Below are positions 53,455 to 64,000 of a stretch of DNA of 64,000 nt, in pieces. The translations under genes and the position numbers were made by a program. The stretch is from contig WHVA01000117.1 in assembly GCA_015179125.1 (NCBI GenBank), positions 1 through 64,000 on the forward strand, read 5' to 3'. Source of the DNA: Gautieria morchelliformis (Eukaryota > Basidiomycota > Agaricomycetes > Gomphales > Gomphaceae). Under the pieces are notes generated by a model, which was given only the letters and a program-made list of their open reading frames with translations, did not search any database and was not told where the DNA came from. How positions within the stretch are numbered: the stretch's first letter is position 1; each line of letters opens with the position of its first letter.

Positions 53455-56400
53455 TCAAGGAGCTCTAAGTAATACATCTTTATATACAATGTTGGTTGTG
53501 TTCAAACCCTCCTCAAGCAAGACCTTTACTTTGTTCCAGCTTGTTCCCCTTGAAACACCAACATTCAACTGACCATGTCCAAACACTGGATATCTCAGGT
53601 CCAGCCCAACCGTACCCAAAGACTGTCCCTGAGACTTGTTGATGGTCATTGCAAATGCCACACGCACCGGAAACTGTCTCCTCTGCAGCACAAATGGTAA
53701 TTCTCCCTCTGATGGTGAAATGGTGATCCTGGGGATGAAAGCAGTATTTCCTGCACGTGGACCTGAGATGATCCTGACCTCCAACACTCTATTCCTCATC
53801 CTCACCAACCGCAACCTTGTCCCATTGCATAGTCCTTGCTTCTTATCCAAATTGCGCAACATCATCAGAGGCACTCCAGGCTTGACTTCCAAGTGAGCAG
53901 GAGGAAGACTGCCCATCTCTATGGAATTCAGATACTCCACAGGATACTGCTCTGCAAAGTCGGTATCCTTGACAGAATCTGCACAGTGGAAGACCTGAGC
54001 ATCACCTGGAAACGGCCTCAACACCATGGAATTGATCTCATTGACCTCAATATTTCTGGGACAGAGGATGGCCCGCTCTAAAAAATAATTGTCCTGGGCA
54101 GGGATTGCATTGCCAATGCCAGGGTATATTTCCTGGATCAGCTCTGCAATTCCAGGGCCACAAACCATGTGAGGAGGGAGTGAGAATGTATGGTCTAGTG
54201 GGAGATCCTTTCCCTGACCCACATTCTGCAGCCATTCTGCAAACCTGGCTCTGTCAGGGTCATTTCTCACCCGCATGTTCTCTGTCAGATGGAGGACCTT
54301 GATCTTTGGCCACAAATATGACTTCTGAAGGGTAGCTCCCACGATATCCTCCTTGGAGCCTTTAGGGACAATTGGGAGAGTCTGCTGAAAGTCACCTCCA
54401 AAGGCGACTGTGATGCCACCAAAGGGTCTGTCAGGCTGGTCAAGGAAATCCCTCAGTGTCCTGTCAATGGCCTCTATGGCATGGCGATGCTGCATTGCAG
54501 CCTCATTCCAAATGATGAGCCTGGCCAGTCTCAGCATATCAGCCTGATCAGAGTTCTTTTTGATGGAGGAGAGAGAGCCCTCATGGACAGGAATTGGAAT
54601 TCCAAGCATGCTGTGAGAGGTTGTCCCATTAGTGAGGATAAGTGCAGCCATAGCAAATGAGGCTACAGCAAGCACAATGAGACTCTCCGCTCTACAGGAG
54701 TGGATTAGGGTGTTCCATGTGAATGATTTCCCAGCGCCCCCTAAGCCAGTGACGAAAAACATTTGTCCGTTAGGTTTCCCCTGAGCATCTATGTCCAGTG
54801 CCGACCGTAATATCTGATCATGCGCAGACCTTTGCCCCTCATTCAGCTTGGGAACCTCCTCATCAGCCATCTGCCTCTCTTGAACAGGGTCATAGTCCCT
54901 CTGCTCAGCTATGAACCTGTTTCCAATCAGGACCTCCCACTTGCCTACCACCCGAGGCATATCTTTAAAGCTGCTCAAGGACATTCCATTACGCTGAAGG
55001 AGTTTATCCAAGAGAAAGAGGCCAAAATCATAGACCTGATCATCCCGTGGCTCCTGGATATTGTGCCTGATTTGGAGCCGATGTCTGAGATCATCACATA
55101 TGTGCTCCTTGAAGGCATCCCATAGTCTGTCAGGTTGTGAGGGAATAAGGATGGTGGCAAAGAGATGTCTGAGCTGAGCACCTGTTTTCATGCCACTGGC
55201 TTCCTGGAGACACAACCTCCACTCCTGATCATCCTCCAGAAGTCTCCTGGAAAGACAGGCCTCCTTGTAAGTAGCACATTGTATGCCATCCACGGTCCTA
55301 AGCTCCTCAAAGGATCTGGCCCCCTTGACCACCGTGAGGAGAGTGCGCAAATAAAATCTCTCTCCTGATTTTGGGCTTGCAAAGTGAAGGCGTCCAATGC
55401 TATATCCCTTTGACGTGGTGTCCATACCCTTTCCTCTATTTTGCCAGGTAAAATGCTCAGGAAAATCCACATAGAGCACATCGCGTGCATGAGGGTAGGC
55501 AGCATTGGCCTCAAAGTAAGCCATGAGCGCTGTCTTTGACCCCTCGACCCTGTTCATGATGGTGAGCGGATCAGCATCAGGATTGAAAACAACTGATTGC
55601 TGGTCTTTTTCATGGGGGACTGGCAGTGCCATGACTGCAGGCACCTGGGTGTGGATTTCCCGCTCCAGCAACCTCCAACAGGCCTCATGAGCACTGACAT
55701 AGCGAGCGTCCAGGTACTTCTTTATCTCATCATGGTCGACACCAAACTCCATCATGGTCCGATCGTGGCCCTTGTATAGATACTTGTGGATATACTTGAC
55801 GCACCTCACACTGAAGGTGAATTCAAGGTTGATGTGACACCGGAGTTTGAGCAAGAGCAGAGGAGAGTATGGCACAACCCATCTGTTGTCCAGCATGTCA
55901 CCTCTGACATTGTGCAGCCTTCCATCATTGCGACGACGATATTTTGGATATCCATCTACATTCACAACGGTCTCCTCACAGAATGGCTTTGGGAAGTTTT
56001 TCTTGCACTTGCCATTTTCCATGCAGGGTGCGTTTGGATTCATTTGTCCACAGGGACCATGTGTCATCAGCTCACAGACCAACCGGTAGAGGACAGGATG
56101 TGTCTCTGGATCAGGGAACTCTGCTGAAATCATAGAATCCACCTCATGTGGATGTTTGACCTTGGACTCCCTATCAAACCAGATAAGCAGGTGCTTGTGT
56201 GGGAGCCCCCTCTTCTGGAATTCAATAGTGTGAACACGAGCGACAGTTTCTCCAAAGATCTTGTCCTTGACGATCAAGTCAATGAGGTATTTCTTTTTGA
56301 GGTGAAACACCCGCGACACCAGGTCAGGTCTGTCCTGAGCAGTTTGTCCAGGGAGCAACTCGGCCACTATCTCATCCCACTTTGGATTGGCAGTCATGGT

Positions 56401-58587
56401 AATAAATAAATCAGGGGGACCCTTCTTTGTTGTAATGGCCAGGGAGTTCTGGCAGTTTTGATTCATGTCTCGTGTACTTCCTTGATATGTCGCAGGCAGA
56501 ATGACTTTTATGCCCAAGCTGTTTGCATCTCCAATGTCATTGTCCAAGCCTCCATATGAATCTACCATCTGGTTATACTGCTCAGCACACAGAGTGTGTT
56601 GATTGGCCCTGATCCACCTCAGTCTGCTTTGCTCTGCAGCAGCCCAGGAGTCTACAATGTACTGCTGGAACAATTTGCCACCACGCAGGAGTGTTGTAGG
56701 TTCTCTCTCTCTCTGGAACAGACGATATGCATGGTACTGTATTTGGGTGGCCTGACTCCGTCTGTTTGGATTGGGATTGGCCTGCCGAGCACGCTCTGGC
56801 TCATGATAGCGAATACCAGGTTGCCACCCCAACTCTCCCCTGGGAAAGAGCAAGACATAGTGAAGAGAGGCATAGTTTGGATTCATATCGGATACCCTTC
56901 GAAAGCGTCCACCTTTGAGCTGGACAATAACATTCCTAGGTTCAGGGTTGATGCCATCTCCAGGAAGAACCACCGCAATCTCATCCGCAGTAGGGATATT
57001 ATATCTCCTAGGATCCCTGTGTGCCCTGTATGTGAGCCTTGCCTGGATGTCACCATTCTGTTCTTGAGCTCTGAGCCTCTCAGCTGCTTGTTTATATGTG
57101 CGCACATGAGGATTGCATAGCAGGAGCATTTCCTGCAAGTCTCCCATGATAGTTGGAGACAGACGCTCATTACGATTTTTTCTCTTTGCCAAAGCCAGTG
57201 CAGGATCATATATGTAAAGCTGGGCATACTTTGGATCGTCTTCATTTTCAGGGAGGAGAGAGCCATGGAGATGATACAGTTCACCCTGTAGCTTGAGCAC
57301 ATATGGACCACGACCCTCCTGAAGCAAATCTTGGTCAAAGTTGGCCCCCACAGAAGTGAATGCAAACGCAGCATTATACTGCCTGATATTCTGGCGAAAT
57401 CCTTTTGCCTCAGGGTCCTGGCCTTCTAAGAGCTGTTTCAATGGCTGAGCGGGCTGTGGCAGGTCTTCCAGCTGCACCTTTCCTTCCATACAGCAATCAC
57501 CAAACCTGGGCCGCACATTTGAGGATTTCTGCAGACGTTCTGCCCTCCAGTGTAATGCTCCACAGTCAGGGCAGGGAATAACCATGGGACCCAAATCATG
57601 ACGCTGCACATCTGCCTCAATTATTCTAGAGCGACCAAGTGGAATAGGAGGAGGAGGTCGCTGAGGATGCTGCTGAGGTACAGGGAGTGGCTGAGGAGGT
57701 GCAGGGAGCAGCTGAGGAGGTGCAGGGAGTGGCTGAGGAGGTTCAGGGAGTGGCTGGGGAGGCTGAGGAGGTGCAGGGAGTGGCTGAGGAGGTGCAGGGA
57801 GTGGCTGAGGAGGTGCAGGGAGTCGCTGAAGAGGCCGCAAAAGTGCAGGGAGTAGCGGCGGCATTGGTCTTATTGCATTGGCCTGAGCACGCAATGCTGC
57901 CACTCCTGCAGAACCTACTACAGGAGGTCTAGGAGCTGGTTGTACAGGTGCTTGCCTGTGTCTTCCCAAGGGCTGTGCAGGGATAGGCTGTATCCCAGCA
58001 GCCTGAGCACGCAAATCTGCCACCACTGTAGAGCCTACCACCGGATGTCCAATTCCAGCTGCCTGAGCACGCAACTGAGCAATAGCCGCTGAACCTACTA
58101 CGGGAGCGGGCTGTACAGGGTCTGGCCTATTTCTTCTCAGGGGCTGTAATGGTGGGATAACTGCTAACTGTGCACGAAGGGCTGCCACCTGCTCTCCAGG
58201 ACTGAGATTAGGAGGACGCGATGGTCCTGCAAGCATAGGAGGACGTGACGGCCCTGCAGGTATAGGAGGACGTGGTGGCCCCGCAAGCATAGGAGGATGT
58301 GATGGCCCGGCCACAGGTTGTTGAAAAGGATCAGCGACATTGCTTCTAGGAGGAGGGTGGGGGATGGCAAAAGGCTGTGGTGGAGGGGGTGGCTGGTCCT
58401 GAGCTTTGACAGCAGCAGCAGCAAGTGCACGCGCTCTCCGATCAGTGGGCGACGTCATATGACCCTCCTGCACCTCCCTCGTCCTTTCATGCTCCTGCTG
58501 ACGATTTCTCTCTGGAGTAGATGGATTCCTGAGAAATGCAGGCATAAGCTTAGGGGAACAATCAAGCTACCAGAATTCAACTTACAT
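53455..58587 (-). CDS. Helitron D Rep-helicase, intact frame
   Basis: Exon 1 gives AT (58586-58587), a 57-nt intron (58529-58585; donor GTAAGT, acceptor TTCTCAG) is removed, and exon 2 starts with G at 58528. The product reads MNPSTPERNRQQEHER and has 1691 residues. An in-frame TGA and no other ATG lie upstream in exon 1. Order: proline/glutamine-rich repeats (PPQPLPAPPQ), zinc-finger-like IPCPDCGALHWRAERL, HUH nuclease with GLPHKHLLIWF, tyrosines in YIHKYLYKGHD, helicase Walker A GLGGAGKSFTW, Walker B IIWNEAAM, motif III GGDFQQ and the C-terminal INKSQGQSLG. Two key positions differ from B and C: Lys between the nuclease histidines (codon 56194-56196) and Asn for the Walker B Asp (54505-54507), so activity is doubtful despite the open frame. 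Confidence 0.92.
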
Positions 58588-58624
58588 TTGCAAGCAGATG
58601 CAGCTGTTGTTAATTTTTCTTGGG

Positions 58625-58855
58625 CAAAGTCAGGGGAATTTATTAATTTCTAATTAAAATAAAATAAATAAATGTCAGATGGCTCACACCAGAGCACAGA
58701 GAAATATATACGTACCAAGGATGGGACTGAGAGTTTGTTTGTTAGGCAAAGTCAAGGGAATTTATGATTTTATATTTAAAATAAAATAAATGTCAGATGG
58801 CTCACACCAGACCAAAGAGAAATATATACGTACCAAGGAAGGGATGGGGAAATTG
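58625..58855 (-). repeat. Tandem intron-like duplication in the Helitron D leader
   Basis: Two copies of about 115-120 bp on -, each beginning CCTTG|GTACGTATATATTTCTC (a good donor) and running through AT-rich sequence to TTGACTTTGCC. AG acceptors follow (CTCTCAG before TCCCATCCTTG; GCCCAAG before exon 1). This gives intron, 11-nt exon, intron, then the exon ending in AT. Splicing is predicted only. Confidence 0.6.
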
Positions 58856-59481
58856 TTTGATGAAAATATCCAAGTCTTCTTCGGCTATCCAACTGGAATA
58901 ATTCCAGTAAAAGGTCTTGGTCCTGGTCCTGGTCCTGGGGAGATGTCTTCTTCAGCCACCAGTAGTGCAAGTCAACACTAAGAGAACTGCAATGCAATTG
59001 TGGCTCCCTCTAAGGCAGCCTGGGATGACTACCTGGCTCCTTAGCAGAGAAAAAGCTGCCCCACTAAAGAGGTCAATCCCAATAGTTCACTGCAGAGATC
59101 TCCCTGGGAAGAGATCTTTTGTGTTCTACACTATATAGGCTATCTATTAATTCACTCTCACGCAATTTTATTCTATCTAGTGGGCAGAGAGGAGAGGAGG
59201 ATGGTGGTGGAGTGCGCAGACACGGCTGCGCAGCGTTCTGCCAGCACGTTCTGCCAGCTCAGCACAGGGTTGAGCGCTGGAGCCGGAAGATCGGCGTGAA
59301 CCGCCAGGAGCTCGTGGCTGCGCCGCTCGCGCTCCAGGTTCACGCCGGTCTGCCGGTCACGTGACTGCTGCGCAGCGTTGGTGCTTGCGGCTGCGCCGCT
59401 CGCCACTGACATAATTTTTACGTAATATTATTTATAAGCGGTGCCCACAACCTCCCACCGAGCCGCTTTCATATAGTGTAA

Positions 59482-61020
59482 CTAGGTGGATACCCGCGCT
59501 TCACGTGGGGGTGCAAGTCAAATGCCTCGGTAAGGTCAAACGCATCAGCAAGGTCAAACGCCTTGGGTAAATAAAACTGGGGATAAGTCAAACACATTCA
59601 GATAAGTCAAACACATCTTATTGATTGAATGTAGCTCTAAGTAACACACCAAGGTAGGTAATGTTATGACCATGCTGCTCGACCAACTATGGTACCTCCA
59701 CACCTCCTCTGACTCTATTCCGCAACATCCACACTTTGACCTTTTGATCCCCTTGTTCTTTACTATTCACATACTTCCCCTTTTGACTCTATTCACCAGC
59801 CTTCCCTACTTAACCCTTAGCATGGCAATTCTGGAGCATCAGGAGTTCCATTTGTTCCACTATCAATTAGACCTACATGCCCCTTGTTCTTTTGCCGATT
59901 GTTCTTAGTTCTACCCGGCACCCCTTGTAGTTCCTCTTGTTCTATATTAGTTACTTACTCCATTTATCCTAGTTACTTTTGCTCGCACCAGAATTACCTC
60001 TACCTTCCGACATGTTGTCTCAGCACTTTGTATAAAACCCAGTCATGTATGCCTCTGTTCTGCAATCAGATGATTGACTTTGATATGTGACTCCCTTTGC
60101 ACTGTTTCCTGTTCTTAGCACAGCGAGTACTTGCAATGCCTCTGTCTCTCTGACCTCTGCCTTCCAACTCGATTTCTGATATCCAACTTACCTCAATTCT
60201 TGAACCCTTACCTCTAGGTGGATACCCATGCTTCGCACGGGGGTGTAGGTCAAACACCTCGGTAAGGTCAAATGCATCAGCAAGGTCAAACACATTGGGT
60301 AAATCAAACTTGGGATAAGTAAAACACATCTCATTGCAATTGAAAGTAGCTATAAGTAACACATCAAGATAGGTAATGTCTCTACACATGTCTGCATGTG
60401 CCCAAGTATAGTGTGCATAGCATGTCCTCCATGCAGAGTGTGTCCCTCAAATAAAGCATGCTTATTGTGTGCCTGGTTTGTAATGTGACCCCACACATAA
60501 CATGTCCCCAAGTATAGTGTGCATAGCATGTCCTCCATGCATAGTGTGTCTCCACATATAGTGTGTCCCCACATATAGCATGTCCCTAAGTACATATAGC
60601 ATGTCCCCAAGTACAGTGTGCATAGTGTGTCCCACATGCATAGCATGTCCCTACATGTAGTGTGTGTATATCTCCCTCAAGTATAGTGTGCAAAGTGTGT
60701 CCCCAATGCATAACATGTCCCCCAAGTATAGTGTGCATAGCATGTCCTTTGTTTGTAGTGTGTCCCCCAAGTATAGCATGTGTAGAATGTCCCTTGTTTG
60801 TAATGTTTTCCCCTGTAGTGTGTCCCTTGTTTGTACCATGTCCCCCAAGCATAGTGTGTCCCCACATATAGTGTGCACATCCCCATGCATAGCATGCTTG
60901 TCCCCATGCATAACATGCGTGTCCCCATGCATAACATGCATGTCTCCATGCATAACATGCATGTCTCCATGCATAACATGCATGTCTCCATGCATAACAT
61001 GCATGTCTCCATGCATAACA
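59482..61020 (-). mobile_element. Partial Helitron-like minisatellite element (F)
   Basis: On - its 3' end is the hairpin and CTAG at 59482-59485, preceded (upstream, higher coordinate) by about 730 bp similar to 2276-3761, a second 3' end at about 60213-60240 (CTAG followed by AGGTAAGGG), and the 21-bp minisatellite. The 5' side is cut by the copia insertion at 61021 and continues beyond the window. No coding capacity seen. Confidence 0.65.
60390..61020 (-). repeat. 21-bp minisatellite, right-hand copy
   Basis: Reverse complement of the array at 1360-2110. The block next to the copia LTR (about 60915-61020) has near-perfect 21-bp units (TGTCTCCATGCATAACATG type), more homogeneous than the left array. 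The copia element inserted inside a unit. Confidence 0.9.
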
Positions 61021-61517
61021 TGTTGGGTGCATTGATGCTCCTGCACCAAAATCAAGCATAATATATCCAATTTGTTGTGTGCTTTCTCAATTTCTTCTCA
61101 TGTTGTTCTTGTATCATGCATCCATTTCTCTGGTTATTTTCGAAATTTTCCACTCACTCCCTGTCTCTCTATTTCATTTTGTTATTCCTACTTTCACAAG
61201 CGGCTGCACCCAGCGGAGTCTGAAATGACTTCGACGCGTGAGCTCTTGGGCGCTAAAGGGCCGGGTAGTAGTACATGCGCAGTGAAACAGTTTCCCCCTC
61301 TCTCAGTGACAACTAAATTCACTGAGAGAGGCAAGTAAATTAGTCTAGCATTCTTTCGATTTATTAACCTAGAAATCCTCTGTAGTGAATTGTTTTCTAG
61401 GTAGTGTATAATATATTTACAGTGACAACTAAATTCACTGAGAGAGTGAATTGTTTTCTAGTCTATTCTTTTGAGCAACAAGTCCATACCTACTGCCTAT
61501 AATTCCTGTCCTCTACA
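61021..61517 (+). repeat. 5' LTR of the copia element
   Basis: 497 bp, TGTTGGG...CTCTACA. It holds an internal repeat: CAGTGACAACTAAATTCACT followed by GAGAGA occurs at about 61303 and again at about 61420, each followed within about 60 nt by a GTGAATTGTTTTCTAG block. A primer-binding site is not certain; TGGGCCCCGGAG overlaps the gag start at 61524 and could serve. Confidence 0.93.
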
Positions 61518-61522
61518 GGGTT

Positions 61523-64000
61523 ATGGGCCCCGGAGACACTTCTGAGAAGCTATTGGGTGTTGAGAAGCTTGCTACTGATGGAAGTAATTGGCCATTGTGG
61601 CGAGCCACTCTCATCAGCTATTTCGAGTCCAAAAATCTACTCAAGCATGTAGAAGGGAGAGTCACTCGACCTCCTGATCCTCCAGTTATGCCCCCAGGCC
61701 ATATTCTTACAGAAGCTGAAGAAACTCAGATGGATAAGGCTGAGGAGAAGCTGGAGAGATACCTTGCTAGAGAAGGACAAGCCAAGACCCAAATCATCGT
61801 CTCAGTGTCAGAGTCATTAGCCCTGATGCTACAGAAGCAGAAGACAGCAAAAGAGACTTGGGATGCACTGGTCAATGAGATGACCAAAAAGCCCAAGATG
61901 GTCCTCACCAGCCTGCAGAGACAACTCCGCAGTATGAGATGTCCTGAGGATGGAGACTTGAGAGATCATTTGGATAAGGCCCAAGACCTATATGCTCGTC
62001 TTAATGAGATGGGAGCCAGAGTTTCCGAAGAAGAATTCATGGACATCATCCTTGCATCACTTCCACCATCCTATGAGGCAGTCATGAACGCCCTTACCAC
62101 TTCGCTTGAAGAATGCGGGATGCCATTGGTCCCTGATAATATTATTAGGGTACTAAAGGCTCAGTATGACAGGAAGAAAACACTCCCGCAAGAAGAGCAG
62201 GTGTTTATTGGTTCATCTACTAAGAAGGACCAGAAGGGGCAGAAGGCGCATGTATGCACCAACTGCAAAAAGCCTGGACATTCTATCGAAAATTGCTGGG
62301 CTAAAGGAGGTGGTAAAGAAGGTCAAGGACCACGTCAGAAGAAAAAAGCCAAAGCCAAGAAGAAGAAGAAGGGTAAAGCAAAAGCGAATGTTGCCGAAGA
62401 AGAGTCCTCTTCTGAGGAAAGCGGTGATGGGCATCTTGCCTTCACCAATTTTGACGAGTGCTCTAATTTTAATTTGAGCACATCCTCAGGAGTTATAGTT
62501 ATACTCGACACCGGAACAACATCGCATATGACTCCTCACAAAAATTTATTGAGGAACTACTGTCAATTCTCACAGCCGAGGACTATCCGAGCAGCCAACA
62601 AAGGCACTTTTGATGCCTTCGGTTCAGGACTGCTTGTATTATCCAACAAGGTTGGAGATAAAACAGTAGAAGTCATGTTGCAAGATACATATTATGCACC
62701 AAAAATTGCTGCTACCCTCGTCTCGATCGGTCGGTGCGATGATGCTGGCTACGACATTCGACTCGGTGGCCAGAAATGCACGATATCTAACGCTGTTGGA
62801 AAGGTATTGATGCAAGCACCGAAGGTCAATGGTTTATATCGACTAGACCTCCAGTCACCAAGTGCTCAAGCCCATATGTGTTTGTCTGCCATGGAAATTC
62901 ATCAAAAAATGGGGCATATCTCACAGAAGTCCCTACAACATCTATTAAATCATGGCATGATATTGGGCATTGAACTGAGCTCCACAGGCGATAGAATTGT
63001 CTGCGATGCGTGTATTCAGGCCAAGATTGCACGCAAACCTCTTCCTCGAGAACCCAGAGACCGAACGTCAAAATTCGGTGACAGAATTTATTCTGATGTC
63101 TGGGGACCTGCAAGGCACCTCACAATCGATAAGAAGTCATATTATGTCTCCTTTATCGATGATTACTCAAGAGAATCGGTGATCTATCTCATGGCGAACA
63201 AATCAGAAGCATTCTCAAAGTACAAGCTCTATGAGGCTTTAATGCTTCGACAGAGAAATGTGCACATCAAGGCACTTGTTTCTGATCGAGGGGGCGAGTA
63301 TACAAGCTCTGAATTCGAACAGCATCTAGCCAAACAAGGCACGAAGCATCAGTTGACGGTACACAACACACCAGAGTCTAATGGTGTTGCCGAACGTCTG
63401 AACCGAACTCTCACTGAGAGAACTCGTGCCATGCTGTTAGAATCAGGCCTTCCTAAGATATTATGGGGCTATGCAATACAGCATGCCAATTATCTTAGGA
63501 ATAGGACGCACACAAGAGCTCTACCGGATAAAACGCCCTACGAGATGATCCACCATGAGAAACCGAATCTCAAAGACATTCACGCGTGGGGAACTGAAAT
63601 CTATGTTAAGGTCACTCAGGGAGATAAATTGGAAGCTCGTGCCAAGAGAGCTCGGTGGATAGGAATTTCTGTGCAGAGCCATGGTCATTATGTTTATTGG
63701 CCTGACTCGCACAGAGTTTCTGTCGAGCGGAATGTTGTGTTTGATTCAGAGATGAAGAAGGGAAAGGTCCCAATCATTTCTATTGAGGAATCCAAGCTAC
63801 CTACGTCTAGAGAGGAGAAGAAGGCCATTCCGGCATCAGTGCCTGTGCCCGGTCGCTTAGTCAGCGAAGAGGCAAAGATCGAAGAAATTGATGAAAATGC
63901 ACCAGAGGAATATCTAGAAAAGCTGCAACCTATTCAGGGAGTTGATGACAGACCTAGAGAAGCTGAACCGATAAGGAGAAGCGAAAGGATCCGTCAACAA
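61523..64000 (+). CDS. Copia Gag-Pol polyprotein (3' truncated by window end)
   Basis: Open from ATG 61523 to the last base (826 codons), starting 5 nt after the LTR. Gag: GSNWPLWRATLISYFESKNL and later LPPSYEAVMNAL. Nucleocapsid zinc knuckle CTNCKKPGHSIENC starts at residue 245, followed by a Lys-rich tract. Protease active site LDTGTTSHM with Asp at residue 329. Integrase zinc region HQKMGH and CDACIQAK, catalytic Asp 525 (SDVWGP), Asp 588 (VSDRGGEY) and Glu 624 (VAERLNRT), so D...D-35-E. The IRRSERIRQQ block at the end normally precedes reverse transcriptase. No stop or frameshift is seen, so this copy may be young. Confidence 0.96.
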   Translation, partial: MGPGDTSEKLLGVEKLATDGSNWPLWRATLISYFESKNLLKHVEGRVTRPPDPPVMPPGHILTEAEETQMDKAEEKLERYLAREGQAKTQIIVSVSESLALMLQKQKTAKETWDALVNEMTKKPKMVLTSLQRQLRSMRCPEDGDLRDHLDKAQDLYARLNEMGARVSEEEFMDIILASLPPSYEAVMNALTTSLEECGMPLVPDNIIRVLKAQYDRKKTLPQEEQVFIGSSTKKDQKGQKAHVCTNCKKPGHSIENCWAKGGGKEGQGPRQKKKAKAKKKKKGKAKANVAEEESSSEESGDGHLAFTNFDECSNFNLSTSSGVIVILDTGTTSHMTPHKNLLRNYCQFSQPRTIRAANKGTFDAFGSGLLVLSNKVGDKTVEVMLQDTYYAPKIAATLVSIGRCDDAGYDIRLGGQKCTISNAVGKVLMQAPKVNGLYRLDLQSPSAQAHMCLSAMEIHQKMGHISQKSLQHLLNHGMILGIELSSTGDRIVCDACIQAKIARKPLPREPRDRTSKFGDRIYSDVWGPARHLTIDKKSYYVSFIDDYSRESVIYLMANKSEAFSKYKLYEALMLRQRNVHIKALVSDRGGEYTSSEFEQHLAKQGTKHQLTVHNTPESNGVAERLNRTLTERTRAMLLESGLPKILWGYAIQHANYLRNRTHTRALPDKTPYEMIHHEKPNLKDIHAWGTEIYVKVTQGDKLEARAKRARWIGISVQSHGHYVYWPDSHRVSVERNVVFDSEMKKGKVPIISIEESKLPTSREEKKAIPASVPVPGRLVSEEAKIEEIDENAPEEYLEKLQPIQGVDDRPREAEPIRRSERIRQQ

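Larger units (their letters stand above)
53259..59481 (-). mobile_element. Helitron D (Rep-helicase family 2)
   Basis: On - it starts TTACACTATATG (59481) directly after the CTAG of the next element and ends with the hairpin and CTAG at 53259-53262. It has GCGGC/GCCGC subterminal hairpins near the 5' end, a TATA-like TTATAAATA at about 59433, a duplicated leader, a split start codon and a full-length Rep-helicase ORF. Near the 3' end are 17-bp iterated motifs. It belongs to the same superfamily as B and C but is clearly diverged at protein level. Confidence 0.88.
61021..64000 (+). mobile_element. Ty1/copia LTR retrotransposon, 5' part
   Basis: 5' LTR 61021-61517, then the gag-pol frame running off the window. 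Domain order gag-protease-integrase, with reverse transcriptase expected further right, defines copia. The preceding bases TAACA are the candidate 5-bp target duplication; the partner lies outside the window. Confidence 0.95.

Noticed and set aside
1..64000. tRNA, rRNA or riboswitch genes
   Set aside because: I looked for cloverleaf B-box patterns and rRNA-like sequence while reading and saw none; a tRNAscan or Infernal run would settle it.

Overview
The window is a piece of a filamentous basidiomycete genome, most likely an Agaricomycete. The support is gene structure (many GT-AG introns of about 45-65 nt, very small exons), protein types typical of that group (DUF6699-like and HNH-like proteins, a NACHT-ankyrin relic, a fungal DUO1, muskelin), and three Helitrons plus a Ty1/copia element. 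I cannot name the species from sequence alone.

Layout: (1) 1-10544 is a head-to-tail array of Helitron-type elements on the + strand: a 3' tail (1-54), a composite non-autonomous element with a 21-bp minisatellite (55-3761), and a Rep-helicase Helitron 'B' (3762-10544). (2) 10545-45976 is about 35.4 kb of host DNA. In order it holds a broken secreted-protein gene, a DUF6699-like gene, ATG3 (+), a LYAR-type nucleolar zinc-finger gene (-), a second DUF6699-like gene (-), a peroxisomal enoyl-CoA isomerase/hydratase (+), a decayed NACHT-ankyrin gene (-), mitochondrial cytochrome c peroxidase (+), an alpha-arrestin (-), sphingosine-1-phosphate lyase (-), DASH subunit DUO1 (+), muskelin (+), prefoldin subunit 4 (-), an HNH protein (-), a VPS15 pseudogene fragment (-) and an HNH-like protein lacking its histidines (+). 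(3) 45977-61020 is a second Helitron array on the - strand: Helitron 'C' (near-identical to B, broken by a solo LTR and frameshifts), Helitron 'D' (a second family, full-length ORF) and part of a minisatellite element. (4) 61021-64000 is the 5' LTR and gag-protease-integrase of a copia element that inserted into that minisatellite.

The two Helitron arrays face each other with their 3' ends toward the host genes, so B and C form a roughly 7-kb inverted repeat about 35 kb apart. The host genes are dense housekeeping genes (autophagy lipidation, ribosome biogenesis, peroxisomal beta-oxidation, peroxide detoxification, sphingolipid breakdown, kinetochore, chaperone). They form no single pathway or operon. 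ATG3/LYAR, CCP1/arrestin and muskelin/prefoldin are convergent pairs with short spacers.

I reconstructed exon structures by hand from GT-AG (and two GC-AG) sites, in-frame joins and remembered family sequence. Every multi-exon gene given an exon list closes in frame. The most unusual signals are in the Helitrons: in both families the first in-frame start codon of the Rep-helicase appears to be created by splicing (AT|G), just downstream of a leader built from tandemly duplicated exon-intron-like units.
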